Counted from the stretch's first letter, positions 1 through 5,296 are shown. The stretch: DNA of 8,060 nt from a bacterium (GCA_027294925.1 JAPULM010000019.1:1-8060); one strand, 5' to 3'. Notes: generated by a model from the sequence alone, not told the origin. Program-made: numbers and translations.

Positions 1-58
1 TTCAGGGGTTGTGTTCCCGATGGGCCGGCGCTAAAATGCCTTTGAATGTCCTATACTC
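1..58 (+). repeat. 58-bp direct repeat, copy 1 (cut by window edge)
   Basis: This sequence is identical, base for base, to 1152-1209. Identity stops abruptly after CCTATACTC, one base before the stop codon (59-61) of the minus-strand 90-aa gene. The left limit is unknown because the copy begins at the window edge, so the full repeat may be longer. Both copies lie 3' of a minus-strand two-gene toxin-antitoxin-like module, in the same orientation. No terminal inverted repeat or transposase is visible, so calling it the end of a mobile element is inference. Confidence 0.9.
9..37 (+). promoter_or_regulatory. Possible promoter inside repeat copy 1
   Basis: TTGTGT (9-14) and TAAAAT (32-37) are separated by exactly 17 bases. 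The -10 matches consensus at 5 of 6 positions and the -35 at only 3 of 6. It points rightward, so any transcript would be antisense to the module at 59-769. The same arrangement occurs at 1160-1188. Weak evidence. Confidence 0.25.
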
Positions 59-331
59 TCACGATTCATGCTGTAAGAGCCTGTCAACATCGACTTCATC
101 GTATTCATCGATTGAACGATCATGTTCATCATCGTTGAAAAACAACGGATGACCTACATGTTCCAAAAGGAACGATTGTACGGCCTCCCAGGCTTTTGTA
201 TCACGAATCCATGCATGTGACGTTTCTGAATACAGACCTTGTAGGGCGTCTTTGTCATCTTGGTGCAGTTGTTTACCAAAATGCAAATATCGGCCGCATT
301 TCCTGCAGGCTAGGTGATAATAGGTGCCCAT
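59..331 (-). CDS. Small acidic-tailed CxxC/HxxH protein, possible immunity/antitoxin partner
   Basis: A 90-aa protein with ATG at 329-331 and an AGAGG Shine-Dalgarno (341-345) nine bases upstream. The N-terminus has C9-x2-C12, and H58-x2-H61 follows a Trp-containing helix-like stretch (W48 to H58), so a Cys2His2 metal site is plausible. The last third is very acidic (about ten Asp/Glu between residues 67 and 83), as is common in immunity proteins that mask a nuclease. The start codon lies three bases after the stop of the upstream nuclease-like gene, so the two are almost certainly co-transcribed and translationally linked. It resembles small uncharacterised proteins with a CxxC near the N-terminus, but I cannot name a family. 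Role as antitoxin or immunity protein is inferred from order, size and charge. Its DNA looks more AT-rich than the metabolic genes to the right, consistent with transfer. Confidence 0.75.
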   Translation of the reverse strand: MGTYYHLACRKCGRYLHFGKQLHQDDKDALQGLYSETSHAWIRDTKAWEAVQSFLLEHVGHPLFFNDDEHDRSIDEYDEVDVDRLLQHES

Positions 332-334
332 CGT

Positions 335-769
335 TCACGACCTCTCAAGGGTTCTCTGAATGATGCGTTCTTGGGTGATCACGATGACGGTTTGGAGCCT
401 CGGTCTTCGTGATGCCACAAGTCCAATTGCTCTGTCGATGAAGACCTCGGCATCCGCCACAGACGTTTCGACAGCACTCGCATCGATCACTACAACACCC
501 GGGAAGGCCCCGGTTTGCCGACTTGCTTCTCGCACATTCCGTTCAAAGGCACGCGCGTTTGAAGCGTGCAAGGTTTTGAATTCAGCCCTAACACGCTGAC
601 CGGTCGAGAGGGTCAAAAGCGCGTCACCCTCTGGGACATTTCGTCCTCTGAGCAATACATCGATGCCCAATTGTTCCGCTAACGTTGTCGCGATTGCAAC
701 TTCCGTTGAGAGCGGCTCGTTGCCTGGCTTCACATTGACGGCGATACGAACATGTCCCGGTGAGACCAC
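335..769 (-). CDS. Free-standing CdiA C-terminal tRNase-like (PD-(D/E)XK) protein
   Basis: A 144-aa protein starting at GTG (767-769); an in-frame TGA at 776-778 prevents a longer form, and a GGGGTGAG purine stretch lies just upstream. Residue order fits the PD-(D/E)XK nuclease fold: E23 in a first helix, D49 after a GIDVLL strand, then E63-x-K65 in a strand reading RVRAEFKTL. A helix rich in Arg/Asn follows (about 70-85), then a GVVVIDAS strand (91-98), a helix, and a final VIVIT strand (128-132). The EFKT-LHASNARAF segment plus VVIDAS and the closing strand recall the CdiA C-terminal tRNase domain of contact-dependent inhibition systems, where it cleaves tRNA in the target cell. Here there is no large CdiA body, signal peptide or delivery domain, so it would act inside the producing cell, like a type II toxin. 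Family assignment is from remembered sequence pattern. Another PD-(D/E)XK nuclease is possible. Confidence 0.7.
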   Translation of the reverse strand: MVSPGHVRIAVNVKPGNEPLSTEVAIATTLAEQLGIDVLLRGRNVPEGDALLTLSTGQRVRAEFKTLHASNARAFERNVREASRQTGAFPGVVVIDASAVETSVADAEVFIDRAIGLVASRRPRLQTVIVITQERIIQRTLERS

Positions 770-1151
770 GGCAACTCACCCCACCCCAAATGGCTTGGGA
801 CTTCTGTTATCCAATACGTTCTCCTGCACAGACGACTTTCTTTAATCCTCATGTACAGTATTGGCTTTCGTGAACGATGTGCACATTGCTCCCCCCAGCG
901 CCAAAACCGCTCTTTGCAAGGCCGTCCCTCCCCCTGCTTTCTCAAACCGGCCGTCCCGAGGCCCTTGCACCAGGAAACCCCTGAGTCTTCAGCCTAACGC
1001 ATCCTGAGCCGCCTGTCCAGACCGCGCATTGCCACGCCACGCCTTGCTACGAGCCGCTGCGGCAGGCTGAGGCTGGGTGCTGGGGACGCCACTATCGCCG
1101 CCAGCGAGCAGCGGCCGCCGGCGGGCAACGCTGGAATGTCCCAAGGGTGTT

Positions 1152-1209
1152 TTCAGGGGTTGTGTTCCCGATGGGCCGGCGCTAAAATGCCTTTGAATGT
1201 CCTATACTC
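1152..1209 (+). repeat. 58-bp direct repeat, copy 2
   Basis: Identical to 1-58 over all 58 bases and in the same orientation, 1151 bp away. Identity ends at the same CCTATACTC. The following bases differ (GTATCAG here, TCACGAT after copy 1). It lies 154 bp 3' of the vapC stop codon. Because copy 1 is cut by the window edge, the left boundary cannot be set. The sequence to the left of this copy, including the GC-rich palindromic patch, may belong to the same element. Confidence 0.9.
1160..1188 (+). promoter_or_regulatory. Possible promoter inside repeat copy 2
   Basis: TTGTGT (1160-1165), 17 bases, TAAAAT (1183-1188), the same as in copy 1. It faces vapC in antisense orientation. The -35 is poor, so this is only a candidate. 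Confidence 0.25.
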
Positions 1210-1363
1210 GTATCAGTCTGCAAGGAGTCGGTCTGCTATTGTGTCACATCTTCGCGGATGCAGCCAGTGCAAGAGACGAGATGCCAACAGTCATATGGTT
1301 TCCTTTTTGACAAAGGTGTATCTGTGGGATGAGAACCTGGGGCCTCGGCATGTTCAGTCGGGC

Positions 1364-1762
1364 TCAATTCGACGCAGGCAACCTAACCGGGCACGACGCA
1401 ATACGCTCTGAGCGGTACGCAAATTGTTGGTCGAACGTCTGCATATGCTGACAGTGTTGTGACAGGGCGAGGTGGAGCGCGTCGGCGAAATCAAGACCAT
1501 GTTCATGCCATTGTAGGGCTAGAGCAACTGGGGTGGTGTCCCTTAGATGGACATTAGGCAAGCCGAAAAGCTTTCTGAGTGCCTCCCTCACCTGAACCGG
1601 TTCAAATTCATAGGCATATCGCAGCACCCATTCTGCTTCCAAAATGACCGTGTCCGGGATGAAGACCTCGTGCGTTGAAAAGATGCGAACGCTTTGTTCA
1701 AACTGAGCAGGGTCATCGCGGGTTAAAAAACGCACCACGATGCTCGTATCAACTGCAATCAT
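1364..1762 (-). CDS. vapC: VapC-type PIN-domain toxin ribonuclease
   Basis: A 132-aa PIN-domain protein, the usual length for VapC. These toxins are Mg2+-dependent endoribonucleases that commonly cut tRNA or rRNA and are held inactive by VapB. The acidic residues expected of the active site are in place: D5 in the opening MIAVDTSIVVRFL strand, E42 in VILEAEWVL, D94 in the FADALHLA motif, and D111 in TFDQQF. The ATG at 1760-1762 lies inside the 3' end of vapB (14-nt overlap, different frame), with GGAG about seven bases upstream, giving translational coupling. The gene appears intact. The RNA target cannot be read from the sequence. Transcription should come from the promoter ahead of vapB. 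Confidence 0.93.
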   Translation of the reverse strand: MIAVDTSIVVRFLTRDDPAQFEQSVRIFSTHEVFIPDTVILEAEWVLRYAYEFEPVQVREALRKLFGLPNVHLRDTTPVALALQWHEHGLDFADALHLALSQHCQHMQTFDQQFAYRSERIASCPVRLPASN

Positions 1763-2012
1763 GCCACGTCTCCAGAACGCCCCGCCGCACCGCTCTGTCC
1801 ATATCGTCTACACTCTTGCAAGGTCCTTCATAGTCGAGACAACCCGCTACCTGTTCTAAGGTCGTTGAGGCGAACGTTTGCACCGGTTTGAGCAGAATAC
1901 CGTCGCCTGTATCAATCACCATGAATTCGACGCCCACTTTCCAGTTTTTCGCCTCCCGCAATGCTTTTGGAATGATGATCTGACCTTTGCTGGATAATCT
2001 TGTGGTTGCCAT
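1749..2012 (-). CDS. vapB: VapB-type antitoxin, AbrB/MazE swapped-hairpin fold
   Basis: An 87-aa antitoxin. The N-terminal half (about residues 3-45) has the AbrB/SpoVT/MazE pattern: TTRLSSKGQIIIPKALRE, then W-K-V-G and a strand ending GILLKP. This domain dimerises and binds operator DNA. The C-terminal half (about 50-85, including TTLEQVAGCLDYEGPCKSV and DMDRAV) is the region that in VapB relatives wraps around the PIN toxin. ATG at 2010-2012 follows a GGAGG Shine-Dalgarno (2020-2024) at seven-base spacing. It is the first gene of a two-gene operon overlapping vapC by 14 nt. Autoregulation by VapB and the VapBC complex is the family rule; palindromic and direct-repeat candidates sit in the promoter. 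Confidence 0.92.
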   Translation of the reverse strand: MATTRLSSKGQIIIPKALREAKNWKVGVEFMVIDTGDGILLKPVQTFASTTLEQVAGCLDYEGPCKSVDDMDRAVRRGVLETWHDCS

Positions 2013-2050
2013 AATCCAACCTCCAGGGCGAACGGTAAGAACTTTGTAAG

Positions 2051-2079
2051 ATTCTACTCGTGAGAACGCGTTATGTCAA
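2051..2079 (-). promoter_or_regulatory. vapBC promoter (sigma70-like)
   Basis: Reading the minus strand, TTGACA (2074-2079, perfect -35) is followed by 17 bases and TAGAAT (2051-2056, 5 of 6 to consensus). The predicted leader to the vapB ATG is about 30 nt. The spacer contains the perfect 8-bp palindrome AACGCGTT (2065-2072). GTAAGA occurs twice on the plus strand at 2035-2040 and 2046-2051, around the expected transcription start. Either could be an autoregulatory operator. Confidence 0.8.
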
Positions 2080-2147
2080 CGTATATGGGACGAAGGCGAT
2101 CATGACATCCCGTTCGTCATGGTGCGGGCGAGCTCAGGAGTATTAGG

Positions 2148-2169
2148 ATTAAAGGGGACAATTAAAGGG
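2148..2169 (+). repeat. Tandem ATTAAAGGG motif, REP-like
   Basis: ATTAAAGGG occurs at 2148-2156 and 2161-2169, a 13-base period, with GGACA-type bases between. Motifs of the form ATTAAAGGGGACA are, from memory, frequent in intergenic REP-like sequences linked to IS200-type REP-associated transposases. No transposase is present here, so it may be a remnant. Confidence 0.35.
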
Positions 2170-2416
2170 CCACCCTCGCTCGTGGCAACGACGGCGTCCC
2201 CAGCAGACAGAGATGGCCTGCCACAGCGACGCAAAAGTCGTCCCTAAGCACTCCTCCACAGTTGCGAGGCGTTCGCCGCCGCCCGTGCTGCTGGGGAGAT
2301 GGTTCCAGGAATCGTGCATGACGCGATGCGAACTTCATCGTCACCGGGCCGTGGGCCGCGAGCGTGAGCGGTAGTCGGGGCCGCTGCACTGGCCCCGGGT
2401 CCATGATTGCCTCGGT

Positions 2417-2443
2417 CGCCCGGTGTGCTGCCGACACCGGACG
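2417..2443 (-). terminator. Hairpin 3' of DUF1989 gene, no U-tract
   Basis: Arms 2417-2426 and 2434-2443 form a 10-bp stem (one G-U pair in the minus-strand RNA) with a 7-nt loop, 20 bases after the DUF1989 stop codon. No T-run follows in the direction of transcription, so it may block 3' exonucleases rather than terminate intrinsically. Confidence 0.4.
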
Positions 2444-2462
2444 GCTCTCAGGGCGTTGCGGT

Positions 2463-3089
2463 TTAAGGCCGGTAGTGTATGACCCGCAGGGGTTTCAGCT
2501 TGAAGGCGTTGCATTTGTTGCGTTCCTGCGGACAGTTGGACATCGCGGCCAGGACGTCCATGTCGGCCTGGAAATCGATGTAATCCCCCGCCTTGGTGGT
2601 GGGCTCTTCGATGCTGTACGTGCCGTCTGCCTGGATGGGGCAGTTCATGAACACGTTCATATTGTAGGGAATGTCTTTCCAGCCGAGGCCCCAGGGCTTG
2701 ACGGCCGCGGCGAAGTTGTCACGGCAATTCGGGGTGTCGGGGACGCCGTAGCGGTAGGCATTGGTGAAGCGGGAACAGGCACCGGCGATCATGTCGTGGA
2801 CCCCGCAGGCGTCGGCAATAATGGTCATGAGCTTGCCGGCTTCATCGGAAAACAAGGTATAGCCGACCTTCGGATAGACGGAGCGGTTCAAGTTGACGGT
2901 GTTTTCAGGCGACAGCCGTTCCTCCAGGCGCTGAAGGTTGAAGGCGAGAAAGTCAGCCACTTGCTGACCCTCGATGTCGATAATCCGCAAGACTTCGCCT
3001 GAACGGATTTCCCGGGCATAATGGCCGCGGGGTGCGATGATCTGATCATCGAGGATTTTGCCTGGAACGTTTTCCGCATCGATTGTCAT
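2463..3089 (-). CDS. DUF1989 (urea carboxylase-associated family) protein
   Basis: A 208-aa protein of the DUF1989 family, named for members beside urea carboxylase genes; biochemical role poorly defined. Visible family features: the N-terminal GEVLRIIDIEGQQVADFLAF strand-turn (about 31-50), C95-x2-H98 in ACGVHDM, a CSRFTNAYRYG segment (105-115), NCRDNF (121-126), NMNVFMN (143-149), AGDYIDF (167-173) and MSNCPQE (183-189). C95, H98, C105 and the NCPQE cysteine are candidate metal ligands. I chose ATG 3087-3089 over the GTG at 3110 because GGAGGAG (3097-3103) lies seven bases upstream of it; the longer form would translate through that Shine-Dalgarno. The gene has its own promoter and stands alone; no urea carboxylase, allophanate hydrolase or permease gene is near, so a link to urea metabolism is not supported here. 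Confidence 0.9.
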   Translation of the reverse strand: MTIDAENVPGKILDDQIIAPRGHYAREIRSGEVLRIIDIEGQQVADFLAFNLQRLEERLSPENTVNLNRSVYPKVGYTLFSDEAGKLMTIIADACGVHDMIAGACSRFTNAYRYGVPDTPNCRDNFAAAVKPWGLGWKDIPYNMNVFMNCPIQADGTYSIEEPTTKAGDYIDFQADMDVLAAMSNCPQERNKCNAFKLKPLRVIHYRP

Positions 3090-3096
3090 GACAAGG

Positions 3097-3103
3097 CTCC
3101 TCC
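3097..3103 (-). promoter_or_regulatory. Ribosome binding site fixing the DUF1989 start
   Basis: GGAGGAG on the minus strand, seven bases from ATG 3087-3089. It rules in favour of the shorter 208-aa protein over a GTG start 21 bases further upstream. Confidence 0.85.
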
Positions 3104-3145
3104 AAGACACTCGGAGTTCTCATTGCTGGGTGGGGAATCACTGCC

Positions 3146-3174
3146 ATTCTAAAGTGGTGCTTGCGCCAAATCAA
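3146..3174 (-). promoter_or_regulatory. DUF1989 gene promoter (sigma70-like)
   Basis: Minus strand TTGATT (3169-3174), 17-base spacer, TAGAAT (3146-3151). The leader to the ATG would be about 50 nt. It lies between the end of the luciferase-like gene and the DUF1989 gene, so the two can be transcribed separately although both run leftward. Confidence 0.7.
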
Positions 3175-3235
3175 GCCAAGGAGGTTCTGAGTATGCTGCT
3201 CATGAACCGCCACGGCGACTTCTCTAGGTTAAGGC

Positions 3236-4051
3236 TTAGCTGAGCAACAGCGCCCGGATCGCGGCAAGGTCTGGTGCGCCCGGCCCCCGATGCACTAACA
3301 CGGCCTCGTCGAAGCCCAACTCTACGAGACGTCCAAGCCGTTTAGCCGCAACTTTCGGTGGGCACTTGAGGTGGAAAACGTTGTCGCCGTCTGCAAGGGG
3401 CTCGTCGGCGGTTAGATCGATGCTGATGTTGGTAACGATGGCGCGCCTTCCCCCTGCGTCACGGTAGGCATGCAGTCCTTTGGCCAGCGTGTCGTAGCCC
3501 GTAAAGAACGCCGATGCGATCCACCCGTCGAACTCCCGGGCCGCCTTTTGGATCCATCGCCCACCGCTCCAGCTCCCAATGAGTAAAGGTGGACCGCCTT
3601 GTATGGCAGGCAAAGGCGTGAGATCTGCCGGACCGACCTTCTCCCCAGTCCACAAACGGCGCATAATCTTGAGGCCCTCGTCGAGCGTTGGGAACCTCGC
3701 GTCGAAATCCCGACCCACCGCCTCGAAATCTCCTTTTGTGGACCCCGATCCGACGCCGAGGACAAGCCGGCCCTCGCAAAGGAGCTGGGTTGTGAGGATG
3801 CGGTGCGCAAGCTCAACCGGATGCCGCAGCGGCACCTGTAGGACGCCAATGCCAACCGAGATACGCTGCGTCGCAGTGGCGGCAACAGCGGCGGCGGTCA
3901 ACGGTTCCATCGACATGTCCCCACGCCCAATCGAGTCGAAGAACCACGCGCTGTCGAAGCCGTGATCCTCAAGAGCACGTGCGCCACGCGCGACGACATT
4001 GCCAGTAACTGTCGTTCCGTCTGCAATGGGGAGGGATAAACCTAGCTTCAA
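3236..4051 (-). CDS. Luciferase-like monooxygenase family (F420-dependent type) oxidoreductase
   Basis: A 271-aa TIM-barrel flavin- or F420-dependent oxidoreductase of the luciferase-like family. Features in order: MKLGLSLPI first strand; ARALEDHGFDSAWFFDSI (about 24-41), the second barrel strand; TQRISVGIGVLQVPLRHPVELA (61-82), the typical strand with the cis-peptide region; GRLVLGVGSGS (94-104); FDARFPTLDEGLKIMRRLWTGE (116-137); GGPPLLIGSW (152-161); and a C-terminal LVELGFDEAVL. The pattern resembles F420-dependent members, but the cofactor is not proven. I chose TTG at 4049-4051 because AAGGAGGA (4056-4063) sits four bases upstream and the protein then begins exactly where family members do; the upstream 24 codons in the open frame look non-homologous. 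Substrate unknown. The gene is divergent from a 2-hydroxyacid dehydrogenase gene across 258 bp. Confidence 0.88.
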   Translation of the reverse strand: MKLGLSLPIADGTTVTGNVVARGARALEDHGFDSAWFFDSIGRGDMSMEPLTAAAVAATATQRISVGIGVLQVPLRHPVELAHRILTTQLLCEGRLVLGVGSGSTKGDFEAVGRDFDARFPTLDEGLKIMRRLWTGEKVGPADLTPLPAIQGGPPLLIGSWSGGRWIQKAAREFDGWIASAFFTGYDTLAKGLHAYRDAGGRRAIVTNISIDLTADEPLADGDNVFHLKCPPKVAAKRLGRLVELGFDEAVLVHRGPGAPDLAAIRALLLS

Positions 4052-4055
4052 CCGT

Positions 4056-4063
4056 TCCTCCTT
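4056..4063 (-). promoter_or_regulatory. Ribosome binding site supporting a TTG start
   Basis: AAGGAGGA on the minus strand, separated by ACGG from TTG 4049-4051. This near-perfect site decides the start of the luciferase-like gene. The in-frame ATG at 4121-4123 has no comparable site. Confidence 0.8.
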
Positions 4064-4161
4064 CTGAGTCAGAGCCCACGGGCATCTATACAATGGTAAC
4101 ACGCACGGAATTATCCTTAGCATACTCCACCTTGGGCTGTTTGGCTACGTCATCATCCGAT

Positions 4162-4236
4162 AACCCATCAAGGGCAGGTTGACAGTTCAAGGCAAACGTG
4201 ATGGGATTGGGGTGCAACCGCTCCATCCGATGGGAT
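4162..4236. promoter_or_regulatory. Cluster of GATGGG[A/T]T motifs in divergent intergenic region
   Basis: GATGGGTT on the minus strand (4162-4169), GATGGGAT on the plus strand (4200-4207) and GATGGGAT again (4229-4236). The last lies within the inverted repeat CATCC-GATG-GGATG (4224-4237). ATGTGGC is repeated at 4235-4241 and 4249-4255. Spaced half-sites between divergent genes fit an operator for a shared regulator, but no regulator gene is in the window. Confidence 0.3.
4179..4207 (+). promoter_or_regulatory. Weak candidate promoter for 2-hydroxyacid dehydrogenase gene
   Basis: A perfect TTGACA (4179-4184) is followed by 17 bases and TGGGAT (4202-4207), a poor -10 (3 of 6). The leader would be about 100 nt. 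It overlaps one GATGGGAT motif, so an activator could compensate for the weak -10. Speculative. Confidence 0.25.
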
Positions 4237-4309
4237 GTGGCCAATGGCATGTGGCACAAGCCCCCAATGCCGGCACCCTAGAATTTATAACACCAGCGGG
4301 AAAAGCAGC

Positions 4310-5296
4310 ATGAAGATCGCAGTGCTTCACGACTACGCCGATGTCTTGCGCGGCACCCATGCCTATCCCAGGCTGAAGGATCACGAGGTCGTCATCCATA
4401 CCGATGCCTATACCGATCCGGCACGCGTGATCGAGCAAGCTGCGGGGTGCGATGCGTTGTTGCTCACGCAGCAGCGTGTGCCCCTGACCCGTCAGGTGAT
4501 CGAGTCCCTGCCCGGCCTCCGGTTCATCAGCCAGACGGGGCGCAACACATACCACCTCGATATTCCCGCCTGTACCCAGCACGGCATTGTGGTCTCCGCA
4601 GGCGGTAGCAGCGGTGGCGGCAGCCCCTATTCTGCCACCGGCGAACTCACGTGGGGCCTGATCCTCGCCTCACTGCGTCACCTTCCCTATGAAGTGGCGC
4701 GTCTCAAACAAGGCCATTGGCATACGACGATCGGCACGCGCCTGTTCGGGCGCACCCTCGGTGTTTACGCCTTCGGCCATATCGGTGCAGCCGTGGCGTG
4801 CGTGGGGAAAGCGTTCGGCATGCAAGTCGTGTGTTGGGGCCGTGAGGGCTCGACTGCCCGTGCCAGGGCCGAGGGCTTCGAGATTGCCGCTAGCCGCGAA
4901 GCGTTTTTCGAGTACGCTGACGTGATCAGCCTGCACCTACCGAGCAACAACGAGACCCGTGGTATCGTCAATGCGGACGACCTGGGGCGCATGAAGCCGA
5001 CCGCGCTGCTGGTCAATACCAGCCGTGCGCCGATTATTGCGGAAGGTGCATTGGTCGCCGCGCTGCAACAGGGGCGGCCTGGATTTGCGGCGGTCGATGT
5101 CTACGAAGAAGAGCCGGTAGTTGACGCGAATCATCCGTTGCTTCAGATGCCCAATGTCCTGTGTACGCCGCATCTGGGTTACGCCGAGCGAGGCGGCTAC
5201 GAAGCCCTATACTCTTTGGCGGTTGACCAGTTGGTCGCCTTCGTCGAGGGACAACCGATCAATGTGGTGAATCCGGAGGCGGTTGGGAAGCGGTAG
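4310..5296 (+). CDS. D-isomer-specific 2-hydroxyacid dehydrogenase (phosphoglycerate dehydrogenase-like)
   Basis: A 328-aa NAD(P)-dependent dehydrogenase that should interconvert a D-2-hydroxy acid and the 2-keto acid. The substrate domain is split (about 1-95 and 295-328), flanking a Rossmann domain. The catalytic set is present: R239 in VNTSRAPII, E268 in DVYEEEPV, H288 in CTPHLGY. The dinucleotide motif reads A154-F-G156-H-I-G159, with Ala where most members have the first Gly. A Gly/Ser-rich segment AGGSSGGGSPYS (97-108) precedes the ATGELTWGLIL helix. ATG at 4310 matches the family N-terminus (MKIAVLHDY) and has only a weak purine-rich GGGAAAAG upstream; the frame is open 75 bases further but without homology. 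Ninety bases separate it from the downstream hydrolase gene, with no clear terminator, so co-transcription is likely. Substrate cannot be named. Confidence 0.92.
   Translation: MKIAVLHDYADVLRGTHAYPRLKDHEVVIHTDAYTDPARVIEQAAGCDALLLTQQRVPLTRQVIESLPGLRFISQTGRNTYHLDIPACTQHGIVVSAGGSSGGGSPYSATGELTWGLILASLRHLPYEVARLKQGHWHTTIGTRLFGRTLGVYAFGHIGAAVACVGKAFGMQVVCWGREGSTARARAEGFEIAASREAFFEYADVISLHLPSNNETRGIVNADDLGRMKPTALLVNTSRAPIIAEGALVAALQQGRPGFAAVDVYEEEPVVDANHPLLQMPNVLCTPHLGYAERGGYEALYSLAVDQLVAFVEGQPINVVNPEAVGKR

Larger units (their letters stand above)
770..1363. other. Gene-free spacer between the two modules
   Basis: No convincing gene on either strand. It contains the sequence upstream of the nuclease-like gene (770-950), a GC-rich patch (about 1020-1130) with perfect palindromes GCCGC-T-GCGGC (1053-1063) and GCGGCCGC (1111-1118), and repeat copy 2 (1152-1209). 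GAATGTCC occurs at 1134-1141 and again inside the repeat at 1195-1202. The stretch 1210-1363, downstream of vapC, has no strong terminator. The only candidate is a weak 5-bp stem, CCTTT/AAAGG, at about 1302-1315. No strong promoter for the nuclease-like gene was found. The best I saw, TGCACA-17-TACTGT, is poor. Confidence 0.6.
2080..2462. other. Gene-free region between vapBC promoter and DUF1989 gene
   Basis: No supported gene. It contains the inverted repeat CATGAC/GTCATG (2101-2106 and 2116-2121), overlapped by GACGAA/TTCGTC (2089-2094 and 2113-2118), just upstream of the vapBC -35. It also holds a tandem ATTAAAGGG (2148-2156 and 2161-2169) and a hairpin after the DUF1989 stop. The GC-rich part (2165-2400) has open frames on both strands, but none has a ribosome binding site or a recognisable protein. 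Confidence 0.55.

Noticed and set aside
730..945. 71-codon minus-strand frame overlapping the start of the nuclease-like gene, including a 40-codon ATG-started version
   Set aside because: No Shine-Dalgarno, many Cys/Trp/Arg in an unconvincing order, and the overlap is in a different frame from the better supported gene. Kept only as a remote possibility of a leader peptide.
992..1165. Integron attC site around the repeat and GC-rich block
   Set aside because: GCCTAAC (about 993-999) fits the RYYYAAC core, but the partner GTTRRRY is absent where needed (GTTGTGT does not fit) and no integrase is seen.
1136..1411. 91-codon open frame on the plus strand across the repeat
   Set aside because: It is partly built from the 58-bp repeat, overlaps the 3' end of vapC antisense and has no family resemblance.
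2162..2437. 91-codon open frame on the minus strand in the gene-free region
   Set aside because: No ribosome binding site, composition dominated by Pro/Arg/His as in out-of-frame GC-rich DNA, and no recognisable domain.
3412..3885. 157-codon frame inside the luciferase-like gene and similar long frames on both strands there
   Set aside because: They are shadows of a GC-rich gene whose true frame has full family homology and a strong ribosome binding site.
4250..4275. Sigma54 promoter (TGGCAC) upstream of the dehydrogenase gene
   Set aside because: The GC dinucleotide that should follow lies four bases too far from the GG, and no TTGC element is present.
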